From: Pedobacter cryoconitis | GTDB lineage: Bacteria > Bacteroidota > Bacteroidia > Sphingobacteriales > Sphingobacteriaceae | Direction: 5' to 3' | NCBI RefSeq assembly: GCF_003259615.1 | Contig: NZ_QLLR01000001.1 | Coordinates: forward strand, 546,782 to 610,781 | DNA: 64,000 nucleotides | In this document: positions 43,456 to 52,895 of the stretch, in pieces | Layout: the number at the start of each line of letters is the position of its first letter | Position numbering within the stretch: position 1 is the first letter of the stretch | The notes under the pieces: model-generated | Database searches by the model: none | The model's input: the letters and a program-made list of their open reading frames with translations, nothing else | What the model was told of the DNA's origin: nothing | Program-made: the position numbers and the translations under genes

Positions 43456-44826
43456 TTATTTGCTTAGTTCCGCAAAATACTTGTGGAATAAAGGCAAAGT
43501 TTCAATTCCTTTATAGTAATTGAAGATGTCATATTTCTCATTTGGTGAGTGTAAAGCATCACTATCAAGACCAAAGCCTAACAAGACAGATTTAATACCC
43601 AGTACATCTTCAAACAAAGCAACGATAGGAATACTACCACCACCTCTTGTTGGGATTGGTTTTTTACCAAAGCTCGTTAAGATTGCTTTTTCAGCGGCAC
43701 GGTAAGCAATACTATCAGTAGGTGTCACTACCGGCTCGCCACCATGATGCGCAGTAACTTTTACCTTTACAAAATCAGGAGCGATACTTTCAAAATGCTT
43801 TTGGAAAATAGCAGATATTTCATCAGAACTCTGGTGAGGAACCAGGCGCATAGAAATTTTAGCATTTGCTTTAGAAGGCAATACTGTTTTAGCACCTTCA
43901 CCAATATAACCACCCCAGATACCATTCACTTCCAAGGTTGGTCTTGTACCCGTACGCTCTAAAGTAGAATACCCTTTTTCACCCCATTCCGCATTAATAT
44001 CAAGATCTTTTTTATAGTCATTCAAATCAAAAGGAGCCGAATTTAAAGCAGCTTTTTCATCCGCTGTCAAGTCCACCACTTTATCATAAAAAGCAGGAAT
44101 AGTAATATGATTGTTCTCATCATGTAATGAAGCTATCATTTTACATAAAATAGTGATTGGATTGGCAACCGCACCACCATAAACACCCGAGTGAAGATCT
44201 CTGTTAGGACCTGTCACTTCCACTTCCATATAAGCTAAACCACGTAAACCGGTTTCAATAGAAGGATTTTCCATGCTGATCATTGAAGTATCAGAAATCA
44301 AAACGACATCAGCTTTCAAACGTTCCGTATTTGCTTTGACGAAAACGCCAAGGTTACTCGACCCTACCTCTTCTTCGCCTTCAATCATAAATTTCACATT
44401 ACAAGCAAGCGTGTTGGTTTTCATCATCAATTCGAAAGCCTTCACGTGCATGTAGAACTGTCCTTTATCATCACAAGCACCACGTGCATAGATTTTACCA
44501 TCACGAACTGTAGGCTCAAAAGGAGGCGTATGCCATAATTCCAATGGATCTGCTGGCTGCACATCATAATGGCCATAAATTAAAACAGTAGGTAATGCTG
44601 CATCAATAATTTTCTCTCCATAGATGATCGGGTATCCGGCAGTTTCACAAATCTCCACTTTATCTGCACCCGCTTCTTTCAGCTTTTCTGCAACAAAAGC
44701 AGCAGTTTTCAATACATCACCTTTATATTTCGGGTCTGCACTTACTGAAGGAAAACGTAATAATTCAAACAACTCGTCTAAAAAGCGTTGTTTGTTGTCT
44801 TCTACATATTTTTTGATCTCTTGCAT
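43456..44826 (-). CDS. M20 family dipeptidase
   Basis: A 456-aa zinc dipeptidase of the M20 (CNDP/PepV-like) group. Zinc ligands are in LIYGHYDVQPAD (His, Asp), CDDKGQ, EGEEEVGS (catalytic Glu pair) and the C-terminal DALHSPNEKY His. The lid/dimer domain spans about 200-350 (GLRGLAYMEVEVTGPNRDLHSG). Cytoplasmic peptide degradation; broad dipeptide substrate. Length normal. The TTTTTC run upstream suggests a separate transcript from the XRE gene. Confidence 0.92.
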   Translation of the reverse strand: MQEIKKYVEDNKQRFLDELFELLRFPSVSADPKYKGDVLKTAAFVAEKLKEAGADKVEICETAGYPIIYGEKIIDAALPTVLIYGHYDVQPADPLELWHTPPFEPTVRDGKIYARGACDDKGQFYMHVKAFELMMKTNTLACNVKFMIEGEEEVGSSNLGVFVKANTERLKADVVLISDTSMISMENPSIETGLRGLAYMEVEVTGPNRDLHSGVYGGAVANPITILCKMIASLHDENNHITIPAFYDKVVDLTADEKAALNSAPFDLNDYKKDLDINAEWGEKGYSTLERTGTRPTLEVNGIWGGYIGEGAKTVLPSKANAKISMRLVPHQSSDEISAIFQKHFESIAPDFVKVKVTAHHGGEPVVTPTDSIAYRAAEKAILTSFGKKPIPTRGGGSIPIVALFEDVLGIKSVLLGFGLDSDALHSPNEKYDIFNYYKGIETLPLFHKYFAELSK

Positions 44827-44959
44827 AACAAATGATTGTTTATAATTTAAAACCCGGGGCCTTGTTTTTTCTATAAATTAAGCCACGTATTTAAGCGGTT
44901 AAAACTAGAAAAAAATTCCCAGAATAGCGGTAAAAAGATCCTTTCTTTAACGGATGGCA

Positions 44960-45205
44960 TTACCGGTCCCTGTTAAAAAAAAGGCAAATATCAACTTCTA
45001 ATTTTTCGGCAATCAGGGTCAGCATTGTGATATTCGCATCCGTTAATCCAAGCTCTATCCTGCTGATCTGGTGGGGATCTACGTCACATCTAAAGGCGAA
45101 CTCAGAAATTGTCCAGCCTTTAATTTTTCGCAATTTCCTGACATTGTTCCCAACGATTAAGATTGCCTCTTGATTTCGCCTTTTCTTAAAAGTTGCTTTA
45201 GCCAT
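44960..45205 (-). CDS. XRE-family helix-turn-helix regulator
   Basis: An 81-aa single-domain protein: HTH_3 fold at about 20-75, with NVRKLRKIKGWTISEFAFRC and DPHQISRIELGLTDANITML. No partner domain, so it is a bare DNA-binding repressor like those beside toxin or conjugative genes. A 69-aa hypothetical gene lies divergent 100 bp away; whether it is regulated by this protein is unknown. Confidence 0.82.
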   Translation of the reverse strand: MAKATFKKRRNQEAILIVGNNVRKLRKIKGWTISEFAFRCDVDPHQISRIELGLTDANITMLTLIAEKLEVDICLFFNRDR

Positions 45206-45305
45206 TTAATACGAATGAAGCAAAAAAAACACAGGTAAAAAGTACAGAACTGTACTTTTTATTAAAGGATAAAAATTATAGGTTTAGTAATTAAATATAT
45301 AGCAT

Positions 45306-45515
45306 ATGGAAATTAAACTAGATCAAAACAGTCTGCCTGCAGACCAACAACACATCCGGTTTCAAATTGTTGTTCAAGAGCTCTATGGGATCTGGCACGA
45401 AGGAGTATATATTGCTGACGAAGATATTTTCAAAGTGAACAATGAGGTCTGGTATGATCTATGGTCAGAAATTGTAAGATGGGAGCCTGTTAACCAGGAA
45501 ATCGGACCTCACTAA
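45306..45515 (+). CDS. hypothetical 69-aa protein
   Basis: A 69-aa acidic protein (MEIKLDQNSLPADQQHIRFQ) with a predominantly beta pattern and several Trp residues (FQIVVQELYGIWHEGVYI, NNEVWYDLWSEIV). No signal, TM or known motif. The compact Trp-rich pattern resembles small Bacteroidota hypothetical proteins but I do not recognise a family. It stands divergent from the XRE gene and 120 bp upstream of the UvrD helicase. Confidence 0.5.
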   Translation: MEIKLDQNSLPADQQHIRFQIVVQELYGIWHEGVYIADEDIFKVNNEVWYDLWSEIVRWEPVNQEIGPH

Positions 45516-45590
45516 TTAAGCCAGACGATACTGTTGTAAGCTTCATCGAAAGATAAAAAATAAAACATGACCTGATTAAAATAAGAGGTA

Positions 45591-45598
45591 TAGTTTTG
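45591..45598 (+). promoter_or_regulatory. -7 promoter element of the uvrD-like gene
   Basis: TAGTTTTG matches TAnnTTTG exactly, about 40 bp before the TTG start. Confidence 0.5.
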
Positions 45599-45638
45599 TT
45601 ATTTTTGTACCTTTTCATACGCAAAACAGTATTTCAAT

Positions 45639-47945
45639 TTGGATTATTTAGCAGGATTAAACCCTCAGCAACGTGCAGCAGTAGAGAATACTAAAGGACC
45701 GGCAATGATTGTCGCTGGTGCGGGATCAGGTAAAACAAGGGTAATTACATACAGGGTCGCACATCTTATTGAAAAAGGTGTAGATGCCTTTAACATTTTA
45801 GTATTGACCTTTACGAACAAAGCTTCTAAGGATATGCGTGAGCGTATCTCAAAAGTTGTGGGCACAGAAGCAAAAAATTTGTGGATGGGAACATTTCACT
45901 CTGTTTTTGCCAAAATACTACGTGTTGAAGCAGAAAAGATAGGTTATCCTTCCAATTTTACGATCTATGATACCGATGATAGTAAAAGTCTGATCAGATC
46001 TATTCTGCGCGAAATGCAATTAGATGATAAGTTATACAATGCGAACTTCGTATATAACCGCATATCGTCTGCAAAAAACAACCTGGTCAGTCATATAGAA
46101 TATATGAAAAGTGCCGAAATTCAAGCAGAGGACATTAGCAATAAACGTCCTTTGATAGGTGCTATCTATGAAACTTATACTAAACGTTGTTTCAAAGCAG
46201 GTGCAATGGATTTCGATGATTTGCTTTTCAAAACCAATGTTTTATTAAAAGATCATCCGGATGTATTAAATAAATACCAGCAGAAATTTAAATACCTGAT
46301 GGTTGATGAGTACCAGGATACTAACTTTTCACAATATACAATCGTAAAAAAACTGGCAGCAGCTTATCAGAATATCTGTGTAGTAGGTGATGATGCGCAA
46401 AGTATTTATGGTTTCCGTGGGGCAAACATTCAGAACATCCTGAATTTTGAGAAGGATTATCCTGATTTAAAAGTCTATAAACTAGAGCAGAATTACCGCT
46501 CTACACAAAATATCGTTGATGTTGCAAATAGTATCATTGCAAACAACAAAAATCAGCTGGAGAAAAACGTATTTTCTGAGAATGAATCTGGCGACAGAAT
46601 TAAAGTATCAAGAGCATTTACTGACAATGAGGAAGGTAAAATAGTTGCCGAATCCATTGTTCAGGATAGAAGTTCGAAAGGTTTAAATTACAGTGATTTC
46701 GCTATTCTTTACCGGACCAATGCTCAGTCAAGAGCAATGGAGGAAGGTTTGAGAAAACTCAATGTACCTTATAAAATCTTCGGAGGATTATCTTTCTATC
46801 AGCGTAAAGAGATCAAAGATTTAATTGCTTACTTCCGTCTGACTTTCAATCCGAGTGACGAAGAAGCTATCAAAAGAGTTATCAACTATCCTAAAAGAGG
46901 GTTAGGTGATACTACGGTTGATAAAATTATAGTGGCCGCAGATCAGCATAACATTACGATGTGGCAGGTAGTCTGTGAGCCGCAAACTTATATTGCAGGC
47001 CGTATTGCCAACCAGCTGAATGATTTCTCCGTACTGATCCAAAGTTTTCAGGCCGAAGCAAAAAAGCTGGATGCTTATGAAACTGCTTTATATATCGCAC
47101 AACACTCTGGTATTCTGAAAGAACTGCATACCGATGATAGTGTAGAAGGCCGCAGCAGGTACGAAAACATCCAGGAATTACTGAATGGTATCAAAGAATT
47201 CGCTGAGCGTGAAGACATTGAAGACAGAAGCCTTGCTATTTTCATGCAGGATATTGCGCTGTTAACAAACGATGACCGTCAGGATGATAAAGAGAAAGAT
47301 ACCGTTTCCATGATGACGATCCACTCTGCAAAAGGACTGGAATTCAAGAATGTTTTCGTGGTAGGACTGGAAGAAAACCTGTTCCCTTCCCAAATGTCCC
47401 TGAATTCAAGAACTGACCTGGAAGAAGAACGCCGTTTATTCTATGTGGCAATTACCCGTGCAGAGAAGAAACTGACGCTGACCTATGCCACTTCACGTTA
47501 CCGCTGGGGAACGCTGACCAACTGTGAACCGAGCCGTTTTATCAGTGAGATCAGTGCAAAATTCCTGGAACTGGAAGTAGTCAAAGCCCCTAAAACAAGT
47601 TTATCATCTGATAGTTTTGACGGAGAACGCAGGTCATGGACACAGCAGAGAGATTCTTTCAGCAAACCCAAGCCAGCAGCCTCAGGTTCAGCTACTCAGA
47701 CCGCTCCCGTAAGACCTAAAACCAGTACGATGCTCCCTACTGCGCACATCCCCACACCAGGTTTTGCTCCTGATGCAGCAAGTGCATTCCAGAACGGAAT
47801 GGAAGTGGAACATGAGAAGTTTGGATTCGGAAAAATCATCAATCTGGAAGGTACTTTGCCCGACGTTAAAGCGACGGTATTTTTTCAGGGACTAGGAAAC
47901 AAGCAATTGTTATTAAAATTTGCTAAATTGCGGATTGTAAAATAA
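45639..47945 (+). CDS. UvrD/PcrA-family 3'-5' DNA helicase
   Basis: A 768-aa SF1A helicase: Q motif LNPQQRAAVE, Walker A GAGSGKT (27-33), DEYQDTN (motif II), GDDAQSIYGFRGA (motif III), LEQNYRS (motif IV), SMMTIHSAKGLEF (motif V), YVAITRA (motif VI), and a C-terminal Tudor-like domain (EVEHEKFGFGKIINLEG) as in PcrA, which contacts RNA polymerase. The start is TTG (MDYLAGLNPQQ) and no ATG lies in a better position. It acts in repair and replication-conflict resolution. Confidence 0.93.
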   Translation: MDYLAGLNPQQRAAVENTKGPAMIVAGAGSGKTRVITYRVAHLIEKGVDAFNILVLTFTNKASKDMRERISKVVGTEAKNLWMGTFHSVFAKILRVEAEKIGYPSNFTIYDTDDSKSLIRSILREMQLDDKLYNANFVYNRISSAKNNLVSHIEYMKSAEIQAEDISNKRPLIGAIYETYTKRCFKAGAMDFDDLLFKTNVLLKDHPDVLNKYQQKFKYLMVDEYQDTNFSQYTIVKKLAAAYQNICVVGDDAQSIYGFRGANIQNILNFEKDYPDLKVYKLEQNYRSTQNIVDVANSIIANNKNQLEKNVFSENESGDRIKVSRAFTDNEEGKIVAESIVQDRSSKGLNYSDFAILYRTNAQSRAMEEGLRKLNVPYKIFGGLSFYQRKEIKDLIAYFRLTFNPSDEEAIKRVINYPKRGLGDTTVDKIIVAADQHNITMWQVVCEPQTYIAGRIANQLNDFSVLIQSFQAEAKKLDAYETALYIAQHSGILKELHTDDSVEGRSRYENIQELLNGIKEFAEREDIEDRSLAIFMQDIALLTNDDRQDDKEKDTVSMMTIHSAKGLEFKNVFVVGLEENLFPSQMSLNSRTDLEEERRLFYVAITRAEKKLTLTYATSRYRWGTLTNCEPSRFISEISAKFLELEVVKAPKTSLSSDSFDGERRSWTQQRDSFSKPKPAASGSATQTAPVRPKTSTMLPTAHIPTPGFAPDAASAFQNGMEVEHEKFGFGKIINLEGTLPDVKATVFFQGLGNKQLLLKFAKLRIVK

Positions 47946-48030
47946 GCTTTATCTTTAAACCTTATTACAATAAACAGGGCCAGCGGCCCTTATAATCCTC
48001 CTTCAGCGAATACCACAAGAAATAAATAGA

Positions 48031-48729
48031 ATGAATTTCGATTACAATACCACAAGAAACGAGTTAATTCTTGCAGAATACGGACGTAATGTACAGAACA
48101 TGGTGAAGTACATTTGCGAGCTGCCGGATCTGGAAGAACGCAATAAATATGCTCAGGCAGTGATAGATCTGATGGGTTTTTTGAACCCTCATCTAAGGGA
48201 TGTTGCCGATTTCAAGCATAAATTATGGGATCATTTACACATTATCTCCGGTTATAAAATCGACGTAGATAGTCCCTATCCAAAACCAACTCCTGAAATG
48301 GCATTGGTTAAACCTTCGCATATCGGTTATCCGCAGCAGAGGATCAAATACAAGCATTACGGTAAAACTGTTGAGGTGATGATCGAAAGAGCCATCGCAG
48401 TAGAAGAACCTGAACGCAGAGCAGCATTGGTACAGGGCATTGCTAACTTTATGAAAATGGCTTACGTAACCTGGAATAAAGACAGTGTGGCGGATGAGAC
48501 TATTCTAAAGAACCTGAGTGAGTTATCAGGTGGTTTACTGCAACTGGAAGAAAACATTAACCTGAACAAGGTAGAATTCAGACCTCCGGTAAACAGAGCC
48601 TCTACGAATACCAACCGCGGACGCAATAATAACAACAACAATAATAATAAGGGAAGGCAAAACAACAATAACAACAACAATAATAACCGCCCGCGCAGCA
48701 GCAATCCCAATCCAAAACAAAGACATTAA
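48031..48729 (+). CDS. DUF4290 protein with poly-Asn tail
   Basis: A 232-aa protein of the Bacteroidota-specific DUF4290 family (residues 1-190, mostly helical: MNFDYNTTRNELILAEYGRN, KHYGKTVEVMIERAIAVEEP). The last 40 residues are an Asn/Arg-rich low-complexity tail (NNNNNNNNKGRQNNNNNNNNN), encoded by AAT/AAC runs. Function unknown; it commonly lies between uvrD and murA in this phylum, and murA starts 34 bp later. The tail suggests RNA binding or phase-separation behaviour (inference). Confidence 0.82.
   Translation: MNFDYNTTRNELILAEYGRNVQNMVKYICELPDLEERNKYAQAVIDLMGFLNPHLRDVADFKHKLWDHLHIISGYKIDVDSPYPKPTPEMALVKPSHIGYPQQRIKYKHYGKTVEVMIERAIAVEEPERRAALVQGIANFMKMAYVTWNKDSVADETILKNLSELSGGLLQLEENINLNKVEFRPPVNRASTNTNRGRNNNNNNNNKGRQNNNNNNNNNRPRSSNPNPKQRH
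48620..48695 (+). repeat. AAT/AAC triplet microsatellite encoding poly-Asn
   Basis: Two long runs of AAC/AAT codons (about eight and nine Asn) split by GGAAGGCAA at about 48652. Slippage-prone. The complement gives a spurious Leu-rich reverse ORF, which I reject. Confidence 0.8.
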
Positions 48730-48763
48730 ACGAGCAGATTTAAATAATATAGGTTAATAGCAC

Positions 48764-50089
48764 ATGAACGCATTTGAAATTATAGGTGGGAAGAAGTTAA
48801 AAGGTGAAATCCATCCGCAGGGGGCCAAAAATGAGGCGCTGCAGATTATATCTGCCGTTTTACTAACAGAAGAGAAAATCACTGTAAGTAATATCCCTGA
48901 CATCAAAGATGTAAATAAACTGATTGAACTTCTGGGTGATCTGGGCGTTGAAGTAAACCGTTTATCAAAAGATACTTACACGTTTGAAGCCAAAAACATC
49001 AATCTTGAATTCTTTAAATCAGCTACTTTTAAAGCTAAAGGCGGAAGTTTAAGAGGTTCAATCATGATCGTAGGTCCGCTTCTTGCGCGTTTCGGACAAG
49101 CAGCCATCCCTAAACCAGGTGGTGATAAAATTGGACGCAGAAGACTGGACACTCACTTTCTGGGCTTTGAAAAATTAGGGGCCAAGTTTGTATATGATGC
49201 TAAAGAATCTTTCTTTAACGTAGATGCGACTAACCTTAAAGGTGCTTATATCCTGTTAGATGAAGCTTCTGTAACTGGTACAGCAAACATTGTAATGGCT
49301 GCAGTACTGGCAAAAGGAATTACAACGATTTATAACGCTGCCTGTGAGCCTTATTTACAGCAGTTATGTAAGATGCTTAACCGCATGGGTGCCAAAATAT
49401 CCGGAATTGGCTCTAACCTGCTGACTATCGAAGGGGTGACTAAATTAGGGGGTACTGAACATAGAATGTTACCTGATATGATTGAAATTGGTTCTTTCAT
49501 CGGCCTTGCTGCCATGACTGAATCAGAGATCACGATCAAAAATGTATGTTATGATGAATTAGGTGTTATACCTGATGTATTCAGAAAGTTAGGGATCAAT
49601 TTTGAGCGCAGAGGCGATGATATTTACATCCCTTCTCAAAAACACTATATCATTGATACTTTTATCGATGGTTCTATCCTGACTATCGCAGATTCACCAT
49701 GGCCAGGTTTCACCCCTGACTTGTTGAGCATTGTACTGGTTATTGCAACTCAGGCTAAAGGTTCAATCCTTATTCACCAGAAAATGTTCGAAAGCCGTTT
49801 ATTCTTCGTGGATAAACTGATCGAAATGGGTGCTCAGATCATTTTATGTGATCCGCACAGAGCTACTGTAAACGGAATCAACAAACAATATAAATTAAGA
49901 GGTATCAGTATGACTTCTCCTGACATCAGAGCTGGAGTCTCATTATTGATCGCAGCTTTATCTGCTGAAGGTACTTCAACAATCTATAATATTGAACAAA
50001 TTGAGCGTGGTTACCAGGATATTGACACTCGTTTACGTGCATTAGGTGCACAGATTAAACGTGTTGATGCAAATTCTCCATCACACTAA
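48764..50089 (+). CDS. murA: UDP-N-acetylglucosamine 1-carboxyvinyltransferase
   Basis: A 441-aa enolpyruvyl transferase, the first committed step of peptidoglycan synthesis, in an inside-out (beta/alpha) barrel. It keeps GAKNEAL with Lys22-Asn23, LRGSIMIVGPLLARFG, and the late DIRAGVSLLIAALSA. The active-site loop is PGGDKIG: Asp121 replaces the Cys that fosfomycin alkylates (Cys115 of E. coli). As known for other Asp-MurA enzymes, the enzyme should be active but fosfomycin-insensitive. Confidence 0.95.
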   Translation: MNAFEIIGGKKLKGEIHPQGAKNEALQIISAVLLTEEKITVSNIPDIKDVNKLIELLGDLGVEVNRLSKDTYTFEAKNINLEFFKSATFKAKGGSLRGSIMIVGPLLARFGQAAIPKPGGDKIGRRRLDTHFLGFEKLGAKFVYDAKESFFNVDATNLKGAYILLDEASVTGTANIVMAAVLAKGITTIYNAACEPYLQQLCKMLNRMGAKISGIGSNLLTIEGVTKLGGTEHRMLPDMIEIGSFIGLAAMTESEITIKNVCYDELGVIPDVFRKLGINFERRGDDIYIPSQKHYIIDTFIDGSILTIADSPWPGFTPDLLSIVLVIATQAKGSILIHQKMFESRLFFVDKLIEMGAQIILCDPHRATVNGINKQYKLRGISMTSPDIRAGVSLLIAALSAEGTSTIYNIEQIERGYQDIDTRLRALGAQIKRVDANSPSH

Positions 50090-50432
50090 TTTAATTCTTT
50101 AAAAATATTTAACAGGCCGGGACTTAAACCCTGGCCTTTTTTTATGCCGTTTTTTAGCATAATTGGCTGAAAACTATTAACGTGGTATTCATCCCCTATT
50201 CAACAAGTTTCCACTTCGGTGAGTACTATAAACTAGGCAACAGACCAGATTTAGGCATCATAACACATTTTGTCACCCTGGCAAGTTTCTTCACCGCACC
50301 AGATTTCACCATAATATAAAATGATAATAGTATATTAAATATTAATATTATAATTATATATTAGTGATAGTATTTTATTATGCAATGAATAAAATACCTG
50401 CGGCAAGAAAAAACCAACCAAATATAAACCTT
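50090..50432. other. intergenic region after murA with a terminator
   Basis: The hairpin GGCC-g-GG with CC-ct-GGCC (50115-50136) and a T7 run (50137-50143) is the murA terminator. The remaining 290 bp are AT-rich with a stretch of nearly pure A/T at about 50320-50380; no ORF supported. Confidence 0.55.
50114..50143 (+). terminator. murA intrinsic terminator
   Basis: AGGCCGGG and CCCTGGCCT form the stem around ACTTAAA, followed by seven T. Confidence 0.8.
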
Positions 50433-51305
50433 ATGAAAACCAAAAACCCTCTATTAACCTTCGTGGTATTACTCCTCTGTGGCCTGTCGGGATGCAAAAA
50501 AAGTGATGCCAGTACTAACCTGTCTAATCAAAATGACTTAAACGCTTCCAAAAAGGAAACGGCAATTCCAGCTAAGGCAGCTAAAAGCTTTAATGTAATT
50601 GCCTTCTACAATGGAACATGGGATGCCGCCCATATTAATTTTGTGAAAGAAGCTAACATATGGTTTCCAAAAACAGCAGCTCAGAATAATTTCACTTATA
50701 CTTCTACAAACGACTGGAGTAAACTGAATGCAGCAAATCTTGCTAAATATCAAGTTATTCTTTTCTTAGACGATCATCCGCCTAAAGCTCAGGAAGCTGC
50801 ATTTAAACAATACATGGACAATGGTGGTGCATGGATGGGCTTTCATGTTTGCGCATTCAATACGAATTCTGCGGAATGGGATTGGTATTACAATAAATTC
50901 TTAGGTGTGGGCAGCTTTAAGAGTAATACCTGGGGGCCTACTACTGCGATCTTGAAATGTGAAGATCAAACTCACCCGTCTACCCAGCGTCTGCCTCAAA
51001 AATTTACTTCTGCAGTAAGCGAATGGTATAGCTGGACAAAAGATTTACGTCAGAATGCGGATATTAAAATCTTGTGTTCAATTGATAACAGCAGTTTCCC
51101 ATTAGGTACTGACCCAAATCAAAGCTGGTATAGTGGCTATTATCCGGTGATCTGGACTAATAAAAACTATAAAATGATCTATGCTAACTTTGGCCACAAT
51201 GCAATGGATTATGCGGCCAATGTAGGCAAGTCATCTACATTTGGAAGTGAAACACAGAACAAGTTTATCATTGACGGGCTGTTATGGCTTGGCGGTGCAA
51301 AATAA
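50433..51305 (+). CDS. ThuA-like domain lipoprotein
   Basis: A 290-aa lipoprotein. Lipobox LSGCKK after a hydrophobic segment (MKTKNPLLTFVVLLLC). The ThuA-like (class I glutamine amidotransferase-like) domain spans about 45-290: FNVIAFYNGTWDAAHINFVK, YQVILFLDDHPPKAQEAAFK, GGAWMGFHVCAF, VIWTNKNYKMIYANFGHNAMDY. ThuA proteins act in trehalose or sugar utilisation; here the function is unclear. I used the ATG at 50433; an upstream in-frame ATG gives no lipoprotein signal. Followed by a terminator. Confidence 0.82.
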   Translation: MKTKNPLLTFVVLLLCGLSGCKKSDASTNLSNQNDLNASKKETAIPAKAAKSFNVIAFYNGTWDAAHINFVKEANIWFPKTAAQNNFTYTSTNDWSKLNAANLAKYQVILFLDDHPPKAQEAAFKQYMDNGGAWMGFHVCAFNTNSAEWDWYYNKFLGVGSFKSNTWGPTTAILKCEDQTHPSTQRLPQKFTSAVSEWYSWTKDLRQNADIKILCSIDNSSFPLGTDPNQSWYSGYYPVIWTNKNYKMIYANFGHNAMDYAANVGKSSTFGSETQNKFIIDGLLWLGGAK

Positions 51306-51323
51306 AACAACATCATAACACTA

Positions 51324-51359
51324 AAAAATCCCAGCCTGAAAATTCAGGCTGGGATTTTT
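51324..51359. terminator. bidirectional terminator
   Basis: AAAAATCCCAGCCTGAA pairs perfectly (17 bp) with its complement around AA, between convergent ThuA and CBS genes. Confidence 0.9.
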
Positions 51360-51376
51360 ATGTTTAATACTATAAC

Positions 51377-52738
51377 TTATGCAGAAATTGCATTGATAAT
51401 ATCATACTGCGTAATAATTTCAAAATTACCGTTCTCATCTTCAACAAGTACCGCACTGTTCTCTTTATTAATTAATGAAGAGATCTTATCAATTGAAGTA
51501 TTCATATCCACAAACGGGAAAGTAGCAGACATAATTTCTTTTACCGGAGCAGATTTCAACGAAGGATTTTCCAGTAATGCTTTCAGAATATCTCCTTCAG
51601 CTAATTTACCAACAACCATTCCCTGCTGTGTAACCGGGATCTGAGAAATATTCAGCATGTTCATTGTATTGATAGCTTCTAAAATCGTTTTCTCACAATC
51701 AATAGTTACAATCTCAGACTGCTCTTTCTTAGCCAGGATAGATTTGGCAGTTAACTTTTCATCCGTAAGGAAACCGCGTTCTCTTAACCAGTCTTCATTA
51801 TACATTTTACCCATATAACGGCTACCGTGATCATGAAAAATCACAACGACAACATCTTCAGGTTTCAATTTATCTTTTAACTGTAATAGTCCGGCAATTG
51901 CAGAACCAGCAGAGTTACCTACAAATATTCCTTCTTTACGGGCAATATCACGCGTCATTAATGCCGCATCTTTATCTGTTACTTTTTCAAAAAGATCAAT
52001 AATATCAAAGTTCACATTCTTCGGAAGAAAATCTTCTCCGATTCCTTCAGTGATATAAGGATAGATCTCATTTTTATCTAAAATACCTGTCTCTTTGTAT
52101 TTTTTGAAAACTGATCCATAAGTATCAATTCCCCATACTTTAATATCAGGATTTTGTTCTTTTAAATATTTTCCTGTACCAGATATTGTTCCGCCAGTAC
52201 CTACACCTACTACAAGGTGGGTAATTTTACCTTCAGTCTGTGCCCAGATCTCTGGTCCTGTCTGCTCATAATGAGCTTCAGTGTTAGCCAGGTTATCATA
52301 TTGATTAGGTTTCCATGAATTCGGCACTTCACGCTCTAAACGTGAAGAAACTGAATAATAAGAACGAGGATCTTCAGGCTCTACATTAGTAGGACAAACG
52401 ATTACTTCTGCACCGAAAGCGCGTAAAGCATCCACTTTTTCCTTAGATTGTTTATCTGTGGTCGTGAAAATACACTTGTATCCTTTAATAATGGCAGCCA
52501 TAGCAAGGCCCATCCCGGTATTTCCGGAAGTTCCTTCAATGATTGTTCCACCAGGTTTAAGCTTGCCGCTTTTTTCTGCGTCTTCTATCATTTTTAAAGC
52601 CATACGGTCTTTAATAGAGTTACCAGGATTGGTGGTTTCCACCTTAGCCAGTACAGTCGCCTGAATTTCTTTCGTAACGTTATTCAATCGCACCAATGGT
52701 GTATTGCCAATAGTTTCTAATATATTATTATACCACAT
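51377..52738 (-). CDS. cystathionine beta-synthase/cysteine synthase with CBS domain pair
   Basis: A 453-aa PLP enzyme. Residues 1-325 form the fold type II core (NPGNSIKDR with Lys43, TSGNTG at 70-75, GVGTGGTISGTG). Residues about 335-453 form two CBS domains (LAKKEQSEIVTIDCEKTILE, SQIPVTQQGMVVG). This form resembles eukaryotic-type CBS, which joins serine and homocysteine, more than CysK, but the activity is not settled. The CBS pair probably binds AdoMet or adenine nucleotides as a regulator. Single-gene unit. Confidence 0.87.
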   Translation of the reverse strand: MWYNNILETIGNTPLVRLNNVTKEIQATVLAKVETTNPGNSIKDRMALKMIEDAEKSGKLKPGGTIIEGTSGNTGMGLAMAAIIKGYKCIFTTTDKQSKEKVDALRAFGAEVIVCPTNVEPEDPRSYYSVSSRLEREVPNSWKPNQYDNLANTEAHYEQTGPEIWAQTEGKITHLVVGVGTGGTISGTGKYLKEQNPDIKVWGIDTYGSVFKKYKETGILDKNEIYPYITEGIGEDFLPKNVNFDIIDLFEKVTDKDAALMTRDIARKEGIFVGNSAGSAIAGLLQLKDKLKPEDVVVVIFHDHGSRYMGKMYNEDWLRERGFLTDEKLTAKSILAKKEQSEIVTIDCEKTILEAINTMNMLNISQIPVTQQGMVVGKLAEGDILKALLENPSLKSAPVKEIMSATFPFVDMNTSIDKISSLINKENSAVLVEDENGNFEIITQYDIINAISA

Positions 52739-52895
52739 GTTACAAAAGTACGACTTGATTCCTAGAATTTTATTTCTATTAAATATTCGTAATCATATTT
52801 TGAATATATCAATTTAATAAAATTATATTCTGAATTGACCTTCTTAACACAGTCTTCACCTAGCTTTTATATGGCAAAACAAACCTAACCAAGTC

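Noticed and set aside
48462..48726. Leu-rich reverse-strand ORFs opposite the DUF4290 tail
   Set aside because: They are the antisense of AAT/AAC repeats and lack any independent start context or conserved feature.
50320..50380. AT-only stretch after murA as a replication origin
   Set aside because: No DnaA-box cluster, no dnaA or other origin genes; simple AT-richness in an intergenic region.
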